Positions 53,702-61,295 of a stretch of 64,000 nucleotides of DNA are shown in pieces; the first letter of the stretch is position 1, and each line of letters begins with the position of its first letter. The DNA comes from Thioalkalivibrio sp. XN279 (lineage in GTDB: Bacteria > Pseudomonadota > Gammaproteobacteria > Steroidobacterales > XN24), in the NCBI RefSeq assembly GCF_011089885.1, contig NZ_JAANBD010000023.1:186001-250000 (forward strand). The letters run 5' to 3'. The position numbers and the translations under genes are program-made. A model generated the notes under the pieces. It was not told the origin of the DNA. It did no database searches and saw only the letters and a program-made list of their open reading frames with translations.

Positions 53702-53815
53702 ATGGGGAAGCGAGAGGACGACGATGACGACGATGGCGTGATGACGTTCATCGACTTCGTGTGGATGTTTATCGTCGGACTGGGAGTCTTGCTGATTGCG
53801 ATCGACTGCGCGTGA
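53702..53815 (+). CDS. small single-span membrane protein
   Basis: A 37-residue open frame: an acidic head (KREDDDDDDG) followed by one hydrophobic helix (FIDFVWMFIVGLGVLLIAI). The composition is not what random sequence gives, and a GGGGG tract precedes the ATG. It is too short for homology judgement by eye. A small membrane protein or a type I-like toxin are possibilities. Confidence 0.4.
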   Translation: MGKREDDDDDDGVMTFIDFVWMFIVGLGVLLIAIDCA

Positions 53816-53877
53816 AGAGAAACCTTGTATGTCCCGATTTACCGGCGTGAGATGCCAGGATAAAGCTTGCGTTCCGC

Positions 53878-54594
53878 TCACGACATGCGCCGCGTAGCTT
53901 GTATCGTGTACTGCAGGCTGATCGAGCCATCGCCCCAGTCCATCGTCGAGAACAGAGGCACGATTTCTGATGTGATCACCTCGAGTTCTCTCACCACGAC
54001 CGTATCCGGGTCATCGAGGCTGAAGTACTCGTACTCGAACTCCCAGGCACGGGCGCGGTAGGTGGAAAGCATTGCGCCCTTGTACGGCCGGATTCGGATC
54101 GAGGCGCGCGTGGCGGCGCCATTGCTCCGTGGGTCGATGACGATCGCATCGACATGATGCCGGCCTTCCATTGCGGTCTCGATGAGCATGGTGCCCAGTT
54201 CCGCACGGAACAGGATTTCTCGCGGGATTTCCCTAATGAGAGGCGGGTCGGAGCACACTTGGGACTCGGCTCTTCCGCCAGGCCTGCGGCTGAAGACCAC
54301 CACTTCCGGTTCCTCGTCGTACCCTCCAGCGCTGTGGAACGACATCTCTACATACTGGCTCCCGTCCCTGGACTCCTGGGTGACGGTCTCCATTGAGATT
54401 TCCTCGTCCTGCTTGGTTCGGCCAGGCGTGGGGATGGTCGAGATCTCGAAGCGCGCCGCGATGTAGTCGGGCGATATATTCTGGCGCGCGAAGCCGCTGA
54501 TGGCCCGGACCGACCCGTCCAGCTGAGTCTGCAGCTTTCCGCGTAGCAACGCCCGGTACGACGGAGCCGGGCACCTGGTGGCGTTCCTGGTCAT
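53878..54594 (-). CDS. hypothetical 238-residue protein, last gene of a four-gene operon
   Basis: Not recognised. Near the N-terminus it reads YRALLRGKLQTQLDGSVRAI; the C-terminal half is beta-rich (WEFEYEYFSLDDPDTVVVRE and GDGSISLQYTIQATRR). No signal peptide or membrane segment. The ATG at 54594 overlaps the stop of the 162-residue gene (ATGA), so translation is coupled. Confidence 0.65.
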   Translation of the reverse strand: MTRNATRCPAPSYRALLRGKLQTQLDGSVRAISGFARQNISPDYIAARFEISTIPTPGRTKQDEEISMETVTQESRDGSQYVEMSFHSAGGYDEEPEVVVFSRRPGGRAESQVCSDPPLIREIPREILFRAELGTMLIETAMEGRHHVDAIVIDPRSNGAATRASIRIRPYKGAMLSTYRARAWEFEYEYFSLDDPDTVVVRELEVITSEIVPLFSTMDWGDGSISLQYTIQATRRMS

Positions 54595-55079
54595 TTCGCT
54601 GCTTCCGCATTGCACGGCAGGCGTCTGACCTTGCGCCCCATCTCCCCGTCGATCCGTGTTGCCACGGTCTCGGACAACCGCTTGAGGGTCGGCCTGGCCA
54701 AGCGGTGCCCATGCTCCCTCGCAAGCCGATCAAGCCCGATTTTCAGTTCCAGTTTCCAGAGCACGCGATGCCGGGCGAGGACCTGCTGACGATGTTGATA
54801 GCCGATGACGTCGAGGAGGGCGGTGACGGGTATCTGCAGGTGCCAGGTGCCCGGCGGTTTGGGCCTGTCATGGCGCCAGCGAGCACGCACTTGGCCGTGC
54901 TCGATGACCGCCGCCACAGTCTGTGCACCGTCGTCCTCGACCGCTTGATCCGGGGCGGGCTCGAAGCGCGCACGAGCTGTGCAGGGCGGCGCAGCGATAA
55001 GGGCGGGTGGCGGCACATGGTCCCGCGCATATTTCTCGATGAATTCGCGCGGGATCCAGTCGGGCAGTGTGTCGGTCAT
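54591..55079 (-). CDS. hypothetical 162-residue protein
   Basis: Not recognised. Starts MTDTLPDWIPREFIEKYARD; contains TWHLQIPVTALLDVIGYQHR and a basic helical C-terminus (HRLARPTLKRLSETVATRID). Overlaps the downstream gene by 4 bases. A palindrome at 55157-55174 lies about 80 bases before its start. Confidence 0.6.
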   Translation of the reverse strand: MTDTLPDWIPREFIEKYARDHVPPPALIAAPPCTARARFEPAPDQAVEDDGAQTVAAVIEHGQVRARWRHDRPKPPGTWHLQIPVTALLDVIGYQHRQQVLARHRVLWKLELKIGLDRLAREHGHRLARPTLKRLSETVATRIDGEMGRKVRRLPCNAEAAK

Positions 55080-55156
55080 CGGCCGCCTCCTTGCAGCTCG
55101 GGTTTCGATAACGGTACTCCGTGTAGCCCGGATGGTTCAAAGCCCCTGGAGGCTGT

Positions 55157-55174
55157 CGCTTGTATGTACAAGCG
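55157..55174. promoter_or_regulatory. CGCTTGTA-TG-TACAAGCG palindrome
   Basis: An 8-bp perfect inverted repeat with a 2-base centre, in the 111-base gap between the DEDD-like gene and the 162-residue gene. Too tight a loop for a terminator; more likely a protein-binding site. Confidence 0.5.
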
Positions 55175-55190
55175 TTGGAGCCGGGCGTTG

Positions 55191-55901
55191 TTAGTCCTGC
55201 CTCGCCGGATTCGGCACCACCTGTTGCAGCACTTCGCGCATGGTTAGCAGGTCCTGCTTGTTGTGTTTGACGATGACTTGCCATGACTTTCGCGCGGCGG
55301 GCGTGAGTTCAGCATAGGTCCGACCTTCCTTTAGCTGTGAGCGGATAAGCCGCAGTCCCTCCCCGACGTGGCCGGCGCCAAACTTCTCGATGACCGGAAC
55401 GCGCAGCAAATCGCATACGCCATAGAGCGTTGTAGAGCCGCGGGTTGGCGCGATCCCCAGTCCGCGTAAGTACTTCCGGGCGGGCTTGATCGCATTGCGA
55501 TGGACCGCTTTCAGGCGTTCCTCGAGCTCCGGAACAGCTCGTGTCATCACCTTAAGGTCGTGCTCGCTCCACGAAACGATGACCCGGGATTCGGTCTCGG
55601 CCCATTCGAGGAGTGCCATGACGAGCTCGACATGGTCGGCGGCGATGGCGTGCGTAGCGCGGTACCTGCCCGAGCAGTGCTTGGCGAAAAGCGGCTCGAC
55701 GATGCCCGCCCCGAGCTTGTTATCCACGAGATAGCCCAGGAGCGTGGGCGGCGGATGATCCTGGCTGCCGGGCGCGGCGGAGTTGCCCTCGTAGTCGAGG
55801 AAGATCGCTCTTTCCAGCTGTTCCCTGGTGAGATTCGGCGCGCGTGTGTGGCGCTTCTTCCTCTTCGTGGTGTCTCGCCGGCCACCTGCTTCAGCCGGCA
55901 T
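55191..55901 (-). CDS. predicted DEDD/RNase H-like exonuclease
   Basis: A 236-residue protein. RAIFLDYEGNSAAPGS near residue 35 gives the D-x-E of DEDD exonucleases, VIVSWSEHDLKVMTR near 110 could be the second acidic motif, and KHNKQDLLTMREVLQ near the C-terminus fits the H-x4-D third motif. The N-terminus is basic (TTKRKKRHTR). ATG 55901 is chosen; its start overlaps the ADP-ribosylglycohydrolase gene by 11 bases. Assignment is by motif only. Confidence 0.65.
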   Translation of the reverse strand: MPAEAGGRRDTTKRKKRHTRAPNLTREQLERAIFLDYEGNSAAPGSQDHPPPTLLGYLVDNKLGAGIVEPLFAKHCSGRYRATHAIAADHVELVMALLEWAETESRVIVSWSEHDLKVMTRAVPELEERLKAVHRNAIKPARKYLRGLGIAPTRGSTTLYGVCDLLRVPVIEKFGAGHVGEGLRLIRSQLKEGRTYAELTPAARKSWQVIVKHNKQDLLTMREVLQQVVPNPARQD

Positions 55902-57171
55902 GGGTCTGCTCCGCGTCCGGTCGCCAGAGTTCCGCGAGGCCCCATGCGGCCTTCCTGATCCGGGCGATATGCTCTGCAGGGTGATGCTGCAACTGACCGT
56001 CGTCGAAGACATCTGCGCCAAAGCGTGCGCCGAGAAAAGCGCCGACCAGTACAGGGCAATAATTTGCCGGTCCGGCAAATGACTTCGCGGCCTGGAGCGC
56101 GGTGATCGGGTCGCGACCCGTCGTGGCGAATGCGAGGGCGGCGCGGAGCGTGCCCGGAGAATAACCGCCGCGATGTAGCTCTGTTCTCGCCGGGCTTGCC
56201 GGATCGAGCAGCTGGCTCAGGACCGGGCGCGGCTTACTGACAGCTTCTTTCACCTCGGCATGCAGTTGCTCCGAGACAGCGCCGAGGTGCCGTGACGCGA
56301 ACCGCGAGTTGCCCATCATGTTGTCGCGGCATTTCACGGCAACGGCTATCGCGGTGTCCGCGGCAATGGGATGACCATGAGTGAGACGGGCCTCATCTCC
56401 TGCAGCCTGCACAAGTCCGTCTATGTCGAGCCAGGGCCCCATGGCCAGCACGCCGGCGCGGTGCGCCGCGTTGCAGCCGGCGGTCATGCCTTCCAGTTCG
56501 CGGTCTGTCTGCTCCGCGGCCTGGCGGCGCGACATGCCGGCGAATGCATGGGCGAGGACGCGACCCGTGACCGGCCCGGTGTCATAGGCCCCTTGGCGAT
56601 GCCAGTCGAGATAGCGGGCGAACACGTCATCCGGGTTGTAGCGACGACACTCCAGCAGGCTTTCGGCCAGGCGGAGCGCCATCTCCGTGGGGCCGCCGTT
56701 CTCGTCGCCCGCCGCGAGCCCTACCAGGACGCCGGCCACGCGCTGCTGATGCTCTTCCATGTGACGCCTCGTCCACTCCAGTTTGAGAACCCGCGGCACA
56801 TGGCGGCTGAGGCGACACACGGGACAACGCGTCGGCTCCAGGCGCCACCGAGGGCTTTCGAATCGTATCACCGCACGGCAGAAGGCAAGCAGGAGGTCCA
56901 GCAGCTCCGCATCGACGGCGATGGCTCGACACCCATGCACGATGCCCCGTCGGCCTGACAGCCGGGACAGCGTGGACCAGACCAGGTGCTCGTCACGCAG
57001 CGAACTTCCCCTGGAAAGGCCTCGAGCGACCAGGCCATCTCTTATCCCTTTCCAGGCCGTGTGCAGCTCGGGGATCTCGATCGCCGCCATGGCACGCTCG
57101 GTTGTGCCTCTGAACTTCATTGCCCGGCAGATGAGCTGTCGGTCGTACCAGCCGATGTCGCGTTGTTCCAT
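55891..57171 (-). CDS. ADP-ribosylglycohydrolase-family protein with variant active site
   Basis: A 426-residue protein. Residues 1-140 are an N-terminal region with CPVCRLSRH that may bind zinc. The rest matches ADP-ribosylglycohydrolases: GVLVGLAAGDENGG, then PTEMALRLAESLLE, TAGCNAAHRAGVLAM, THGHPIAADTAIAVAV and LVGAFLGARFGADVF. Where canonical enzymes have T-D-D-T for metal binding, this one has GGPT, so catalysis may differ. A long hairpin covers its ribosome-binding site. It heads a four-gene minus-strand operon. Confidence 0.78.
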   Translation of the reverse strand: MEQRDIGWYDRQLICRAMKFRGTTERAMAAIEIPELHTAWKGIRDGLVARGLSRGSSLRDEHLVWSTLSRLSGRRGIVHGCRAIAVDAELLDLLLAFCRAVIRFESPRWRLEPTRCPVCRLSRHVPRVLKLEWTRRHMEEHQQRVAGVLVGLAAGDENGGPTEMALRLAESLLECRRYNPDDVFARYLDWHRQGAYDTGPVTGRVLAHAFAGMSRRQAAEQTDRELEGMTAGCNAAHRAGVLAMGPWLDIDGLVQAAGDEARLTHGHPIAADTAIAVAVKCRDNMMGNSRFASRHLGAVSEQLHAEVKEAVSKPRPVLSQLLDPASPARTELHRGGYSPGTLRAALAFATTGRDPITALQAAKSFAGPANYCPVLVGAFLGARFGADVFDDGQLQHHPAEHIARIRKAAWGLAELWRPDAEQTHAG

Positions 57172-57224
57172 GGGTGCACCCTCCCTTTTTCTTCTCTCAT
57201 CTAAAGATGAGAAGAAAAAGGGAG
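57172..57224 (-). promoter_or_regulatory. 5'-leader hairpin that buries the ribosome-binding site
   Basis: On the minus-strand transcript, the arm at 57224-57206 pairs with the arm at 57201-57181 (19 pairs, one 2-base bulge, loop TTTA). The 3' arm contains the GGGAG ribosome-binding site, and the palindrome GGGTGCACCC (57172-57181) fills the space to the start codon. Folding would block translation, which suggests control by an RNA chaperone, temperature or nuclease. Confidence 0.65.
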
Positions 57225-57228
57225 GACG

Positions 57229-57245
57229 GGCTCACCCGGTGAGCC
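57229..57245. repeat. GGCTCACCCGGTGAGCC palindrome
   Basis: An 8-bp stem with a single central base, adjoining the leader hairpin. Its outer six bases (GGCTCA/TGAGCC) match the hairpins at 21061, 48371 and 50574. Confidence 0.6.
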
Positions 57246-57401
57246 TGGCGAGCGGGATACTGGTGCCGTCACCAGGAAGGTTGGGTTAAAGCCCGGGGCC
57301 AGGGATGGCCCGCCACCCGGCAGGGTAGGGGGATTTCCTGATCCGGGTGCCTCTTGGCCGGCGTAATCTCGGTCGGTAGCACTTCGAAGGGGGGCTCAAG
57401 G

Positions 57402-57668
57402 ATGATCAACTTCCTGTCGCAGATTTTCTCTGGATTTCTCAGCGTCGCTGCAGCACTGGGCCTGGCTATCGGGTTGTTCTCAGGTGGCGTGATCTTCTCG
57501 CAGGGCGAGGTCGGCGAGGCTCTTGCGGTATGGGGTGGGACGATCCTCGCCGTCGCGCTGATCTTCGGTGCTGCTGCCGTGCTCGTAGCGATCGAGCAGC
57601 ACGCCAGGAAGATGAGCGAAGCGCTGGATGAGATCCGCCGGCTGCTGGCAGACCGGCCGCTCGGCTAG
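57402..57668 (+). CDS. small two-span membrane protein
   Basis: An 88-residue protein with two hydrophobic segments (FLSVAAALGLAIGLFSGGVI and WGGTILAVALIFGAAAVLVA) and a charged C-terminal helix (KMSEALDEIRRLLADRP). No family recognised. It sits 30 bases before the HEPN-like gene and may be co-transcribed with it. Confidence 0.65.
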   Translation: MINFLSQIFSGFLSVAAALGLAIGLFSGGVIFSQGEVGEALAVWGGTILAVALIFGAAAVLVAIEQHARKMSEALDEIRRLLADRPLG

Positions 57669-57698
57669 ACTGAATTCCAAGCGCTTGAGGTCGTCACT

Positions 57699-58373
57699 AT
57701 GAACACGTCCGCGCGGGGGCAGTTCAGTTTCGTATCGCTCAAGGCCCGCCAGCGCGAGCTGCGCCACGCCTTCCCCGAATCCCTGGGCCTGCGTGTCCAC
57801 CGCGCCCTGAGCTGGCTATACCGCGCCCAGCAGGAACCGGAGGACCACGATGCCCGGTTCATCTTCCTGTGGCTTGCGTTCAACGCCGCCTACGCCCAGG
57901 AGTTCCCGCGCCGGCGGGACTTCTCGGAGACGCGGCTCTTGCTCACCTTCCTCGACCGGCTCATCGACGCCGATCGGGAGAAGCTGCTCTACGAACTGGT
58001 GTGGAAGCGTTACCCGGGCCCCATCCGGCTCCTCTTGGACAACCGCTTCGTCTACCAGCCGTTCTGGGATCATGTGAACGGCTATATCAGTGAAGCGGAG
58101 TGGCAGGAGCGCTTCGACCGCAGCCGGTCCTCCGCGCGTCGGGCGCTGGGCGAGGGGCGCACCAAGAAGCTGTTCGCCGCCACCTTCGAGCGGCTCTACG
58201 TGCTGCGCAACCAGGTCCTGCACGGCGGCGCCACCTGGAACAGCCGCGTCAACCGCGACCAGATCCGCGACGGCGCCAACATCCTCGGTGACGTGGTGCC
58301 GATAGTCATCCACCTGATGATGGAGAACGCGCAGGGTGTGTGGGGCGAGGCGTGTTATCCGGTGGTGGAGTGA
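57699..58373 (+). CDS. HEPN-like (Apea-type) protein
   Basis: A 224-residue helical protein. RFIFLWLAFNAAYAQE near residue 52 and LYVLRNQVLHGGATWNS near 168 match Apea-like HEPN proteins; RNQVLH fits the RX4-6H motif of HEPN ribonucleases. HEPN domains act as RNases in toxin and abortive-infection systems. No obvious nucleotidyltransferase partner is adjacent; the small membrane protein just upstream is the only candidate. Confidence 0.75.
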   Translation: MNTSARGQFSFVSLKARQRELRHAFPESLGLRVHRALSWLYRAQQEPEDHDARFIFLWLAFNAAYAQEFPRRRDFSETRLLLTFLDRLIDADREKLLYELVWKRYPGPIRLLLDNRFVYQPFWDHVNGYISEAEWQERFDRSRSSARRALGEGRTKKLFAATFERLYVLRNQVLHGGATWNSRVNRDQIRDGANILGDVVPIVIHLMMENAQGVWGEACYPVVE

Positions 58374-58397
58374 GGAGCGAGCGCTTGCGCGCTCCTC
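58372..58397. terminator. bidirectional terminator hairpin
   Basis: GAGGAGCG (58372-58379) and CGCTCCTC (58390-58397) enclose a 10-base loop that itself contains AGCGCT. It lies exactly at the junction of two convergent genes. Confidence 0.65.
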
Positions 58398-59217
58398 AGG
58401 CGAAATACCTGTTACCGAGGTAGTCCAGGTACGGTTGATGCTGCGTGGTGCAGACGGCTCGGATTCGCATGAACATGTCTTGGTAAGTCATCGAGCGGAA
58501 GCCGATGCCGTCAAGATCCAGCATTTCGCCAAATTTAGCAGCCTCTGCGGCATGTTCGGCGCCTTGGGTGCCTTCGACTTCATGCCAGGCGTACCACAGA
58601 GCCCATTCGTGCCCGGACCGCGCAAGACCCAACGCATGCTTCAATAGCTGTTGAGCGTGGAGCCAGCGGAAATTCCTCTCTGCGCCTTGGATCTGATGCG
58701 CCAGATCCTGGCAACACTTCAGGCCCGCCGATTTCCAATATGCTCGTCCGCCCTCAAAATACTTGGGGTTGAACTGGGCGGGGTGCCTGCCATAGGGCTC
58801 GAGGAACTTCGATTCGATCGCGATGATGCGCCCGGAGGTCAGCGCAAGGATGACATCCAGGTTCGGCGCATTGCCGGGCAGCCCTGTTCGATATTTCTGC
58901 TCGAACCTGATCTCCGCGATGCTTTCCGTCAAACCGAGTGCCTCGGCAAGCGGCGCCGGATCACGCTGGCGCCAGTACTCGAAGACATTGCAGGCCAGAG
59001 CCGAAGAAGAGTGCAGGGCCTGCATCTTTCCTCGCTCACCGTCACGCGGAAGCTCCGCCCCGTCGCCTTGTTCGAACTCCTTCATCGACGCATTCGAAAG
59101 AGGCACGTACAAGTTGTCCTCAAGGTTGAGCGTATAGCCTTGATCGTCGAACGCGACCCCCTGTGAGCGGGCCCATTCGCGTTGCCGGGCCCGGACTTGA
59201 CCTGCTGGTGATCGCAT
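58396..59217 (-). CDS. PD-(D/E)XK-like putative nuclease
   Basis: A 273-residue protein. GNAPNLDVILALTSGRIIAI then ESKFLEPYG near residue 115-145 gives the N-L-D...E-S-K pattern of restriction-endonuclease folds. The N-terminus (MRSPAGQVRARQREWARSQG) and LYVPLSNASMKEFEQGDGAE look like the uncharacterised PGN_0703-type nucleases. It is a stand-alone gene, convergent with the HEPN gene. Confidence in nuclease fold is moderate; target unknown. Confidence 0.68.
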   Translation of the reverse strand: MRSPAGQVRARQREWARSQGVAFDDQGYTLNLEDNLYVPLSNASMKEFEQGDGAELPRDGERGKMQALHSSSALACNVFEYWRQRDPAPLAEALGLTESIAEIRFEQKYRTGLPGNAPNLDVILALTSGRIIAIESKFLEPYGRHPAQFNPKYFEGGRAYWKSAGLKCCQDLAHQIQGAERNFRWLHAQQLLKHALGLARSGHEWALWYAWHEVEGTQGAEHAAEAAKFGEMLDLDGIGFRSMTYQDMFMRIRAVCTTQHQPYLDYLGNRYFA

Positions 59218-59484
59218 AATTTCAACTCCTTATGAAGTGCGCCAACGCCGTAAGGGAAGGCTGCGGAAAACCCCTATGGCGTTATGTTAAATATCTACTT
59301 GAATTGCAAATCGGACTGAGTATGGTCCAAAAGTACCAGAAATGGTCTGACCGAAATGGCACACCTGCCGCGAGGTAGGGTCGCAAAGCCTCGGGTCTCC
59401 CCGTCATGGAAGACGGCCGGGCTGCCGAACCAGGCGTTAGGTAACTGACGATGCTCAGGACGCTTCAATGGAGGAAGCAACGCC

Positions 59485-61068
59485 ATGAAAATCATTAGAC
59501 CCGCACTAGCCTCATCTGCTTGCGCTGTTGTGTTGCTCGCAGGATCTTTAACCAACACTGCCCTGGCAGATGGCGCCACCCGGACACTTTATGCCAGCCA
59601 GGATGTCGATGTCGGCACCCTTAGTGTGACCCACGATTCCGATCAGGTTTGCGTGAGTTATGAATTGAGCGCCGAAGCGCTTGGAGAAGGCTGGCTCATT
59701 CACGAGACCCATCTCTACGTGGGTGCCACGGAGGCTTTCCCGCTGACGCGTGAGAATAAGCGCCTCGGCGAACCGTATTATGCCAATCCAGTCCCAGGGC
59801 AGTTTCCATACGGCGACGATCAATTGGGAGGGGTTCCAGCATGGAACACTTGCATCCCGACTGACAGCCTGGGAGAAATCACCAATGACACGCTGTATGT
59901 CGCTGCCCATGCCGTGATCAGCAACGAGGTAGCTGGTCAGTCGGAGGCAGTCATCTATGGTACTCGCACCGGTGGTGGCGCAAAGGGGCTGTATGAGATC
60001 GACGCCGTCGGTGGCGTCCTGACTCTGCTCCAATCTTTCGATGGCACGATGCTCGAGAACGGCACTGGATACTCTAACGGACTGGCTTACGACCCAGACG
60101 CCAATACGCTCTACTTCACTGCACCTCCGAGTGTGAACACGACATCTTCTCCGCTCTGGTACTACGTCCTCGATACGGGGCTGTATGGCAGGGCGTGTGA
60201 GATGGATCTCCCCGGCTCGGTTGTGGGTGCCGCATGGTATGACGGCGCGTACTACTACATCGCAGAGGGCACAAACACGCTTGTCCGATTCGATGTGGAA
60301 TTGTGTGAGGGCACGACCGCCTGGGATAGCTTTGGGGAACCTGCTGATTTCACCTTTGGGGACTTCGCAATTTCCAGCGAAGGCATGCTTTACGGAAGTA
60401 CCCGCATCGCGCCGCAGTTCTTCTTCACCATCGATCTGACTACCGGTGAGTTTGCAAAGATTGACGGTGCAAACGCGTTGGATCAGCAGCTCGCGTTTGG
60501 CTCGAATGGCACGCTTTACGGCGCAAACCACGCGAGTGGAATTTTCTCTGAAATTGATGCCCTGACTGGGATCAAGACGCCGTTGTCGCTGGTTGCCGCT
60601 GGCTTCGCCGACCTGGCGAGCGGCAAGTTGTTCATTCCTGATTATGAGACTGCATGGGCGGATGGTGGCCGTTTCAATACCCGTGGCAACTGGGGCATGT
60701 GGTTCACCTACGAGCCCTGCAACACCGAGTATGAGATTACGGTTACCAGCGTCAATAGCAATGCTGGTTACAAGCATTCATTCAAGCTCGGATTTGACAT
60801 TGACGGAAACCTTGGGGGCACGGGTCAATTTATCGGTTCCACTCCAGGCTTCGAAGAGACACTCAGCGATTTCAACTACACGCTCAATGCAGATGGCGAT
60901 ATCACCTACGTCAGTTTCAAGGCGGTATATCCGAATGGATACACTTGGTATCCCGCCTTCGACCTGATCGGGGAGGACACTCTTTCGTTTAAGGAAGTGA
61001 ACACGACCGATAATGTGAACGCTGCTACCGGAACCTGGACAACGAACAAAGTGTGCTTAGCCAACTAA
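59485..61068 (+). CDS. exported beta-propeller-like protein
   Basis: A 527-residue protein with a signal peptide (SSACAVVLLAGSLTNTALAD, cleavage near residue 29). The middle has repeating short units (GLYEIDAVGGVLTLLQSF, GLAYDPDANTLYFTAP, FAISSEGMLYGSTRI, LAFGSNGTLYGANH) of beta-propeller type. The C-terminal part is a separate beta domain. AT-rich codon use relative to neighbours hints at recent arrival. Followed by a good terminator. Function unknown. Confidence 0.75.
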   Translation: MKIIRPALASSACAVVLLAGSLTNTALADGATRTLYASQDVDVGTLSVTHDSDQVCVSYELSAEALGEGWLIHETHLYVGATEAFPLTRENKRLGEPYYANPVPGQFPYGDDQLGGVPAWNTCIPTDSLGEITNDTLYVAAHAVISNEVAGQSEAVIYGTRTGGGAKGLYEIDAVGGVLTLLQSFDGTMLENGTGYSNGLAYDPDANTLYFTAPPSVNTTSSPLWYYVLDTGLYGRACEMDLPGSVVGAAWYDGAYYYIAEGTNTLVRFDVELCEGTTAWDSFGEPADFTFGDFAISSEGMLYGSTRIAPQFFFTIDLTTGEFAKIDGANALDQQLAFGSNGTLYGANHASGIFSEIDALTGIKTPLSLVAAGFADLASGKLFIPDYETAWADGGRFNTRGNWGMWFTYEPCNTEYEITVTSVNSNAGYKHSFKLGFDIDGNLGGTGQFIGSTPGFEETLSDFNYTLNADGDITYVSFKAVYPNGYTWYPAFDLIGEDTLSFKEVNTTDNVNAATGTWTTNKVCLAN

Positions 61069-61115
61069 GGCACGTGAACCTGCGATCTCGGGATTGCAGA
61101 TTATTGTCCTAGCTC

Positions 61116-61150
61116 AAGGGAGGTCGTCTTAACGGGCGGCCTCCCTTTCT
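61116..61150 (+). terminator. Rho-independent terminator
   Basis: AAGGGAGG (61116-61123) pairs with CCTCCCTT (61140-61147), with inner CG pairs, and is followed by a T-rich TCTTATTCTT. It ends the exported-protein gene. Confidence 0.8.
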
Positions 61151-61295
61151 TATTCTTAATCCCGCTTGTCTGGGGCGGCATGACGGCGCGCTTTAACCGG
61201 GGTTCCCCGACCCAAGACCTCCAGATCGGCTATGCGCCGACACCAAGGGATTCCAATCCCTTCGCCTCCCGCAGCCTGGAAGCCGCGGCGCGCCT

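Noticed and set aside
55080-55190. Possible integron attC-like site around the CGCTTGTA palindrome
   Set aside because: The required GTTRRRY and RYYYAAC core sites are not present, and no integrase gene is in the window.
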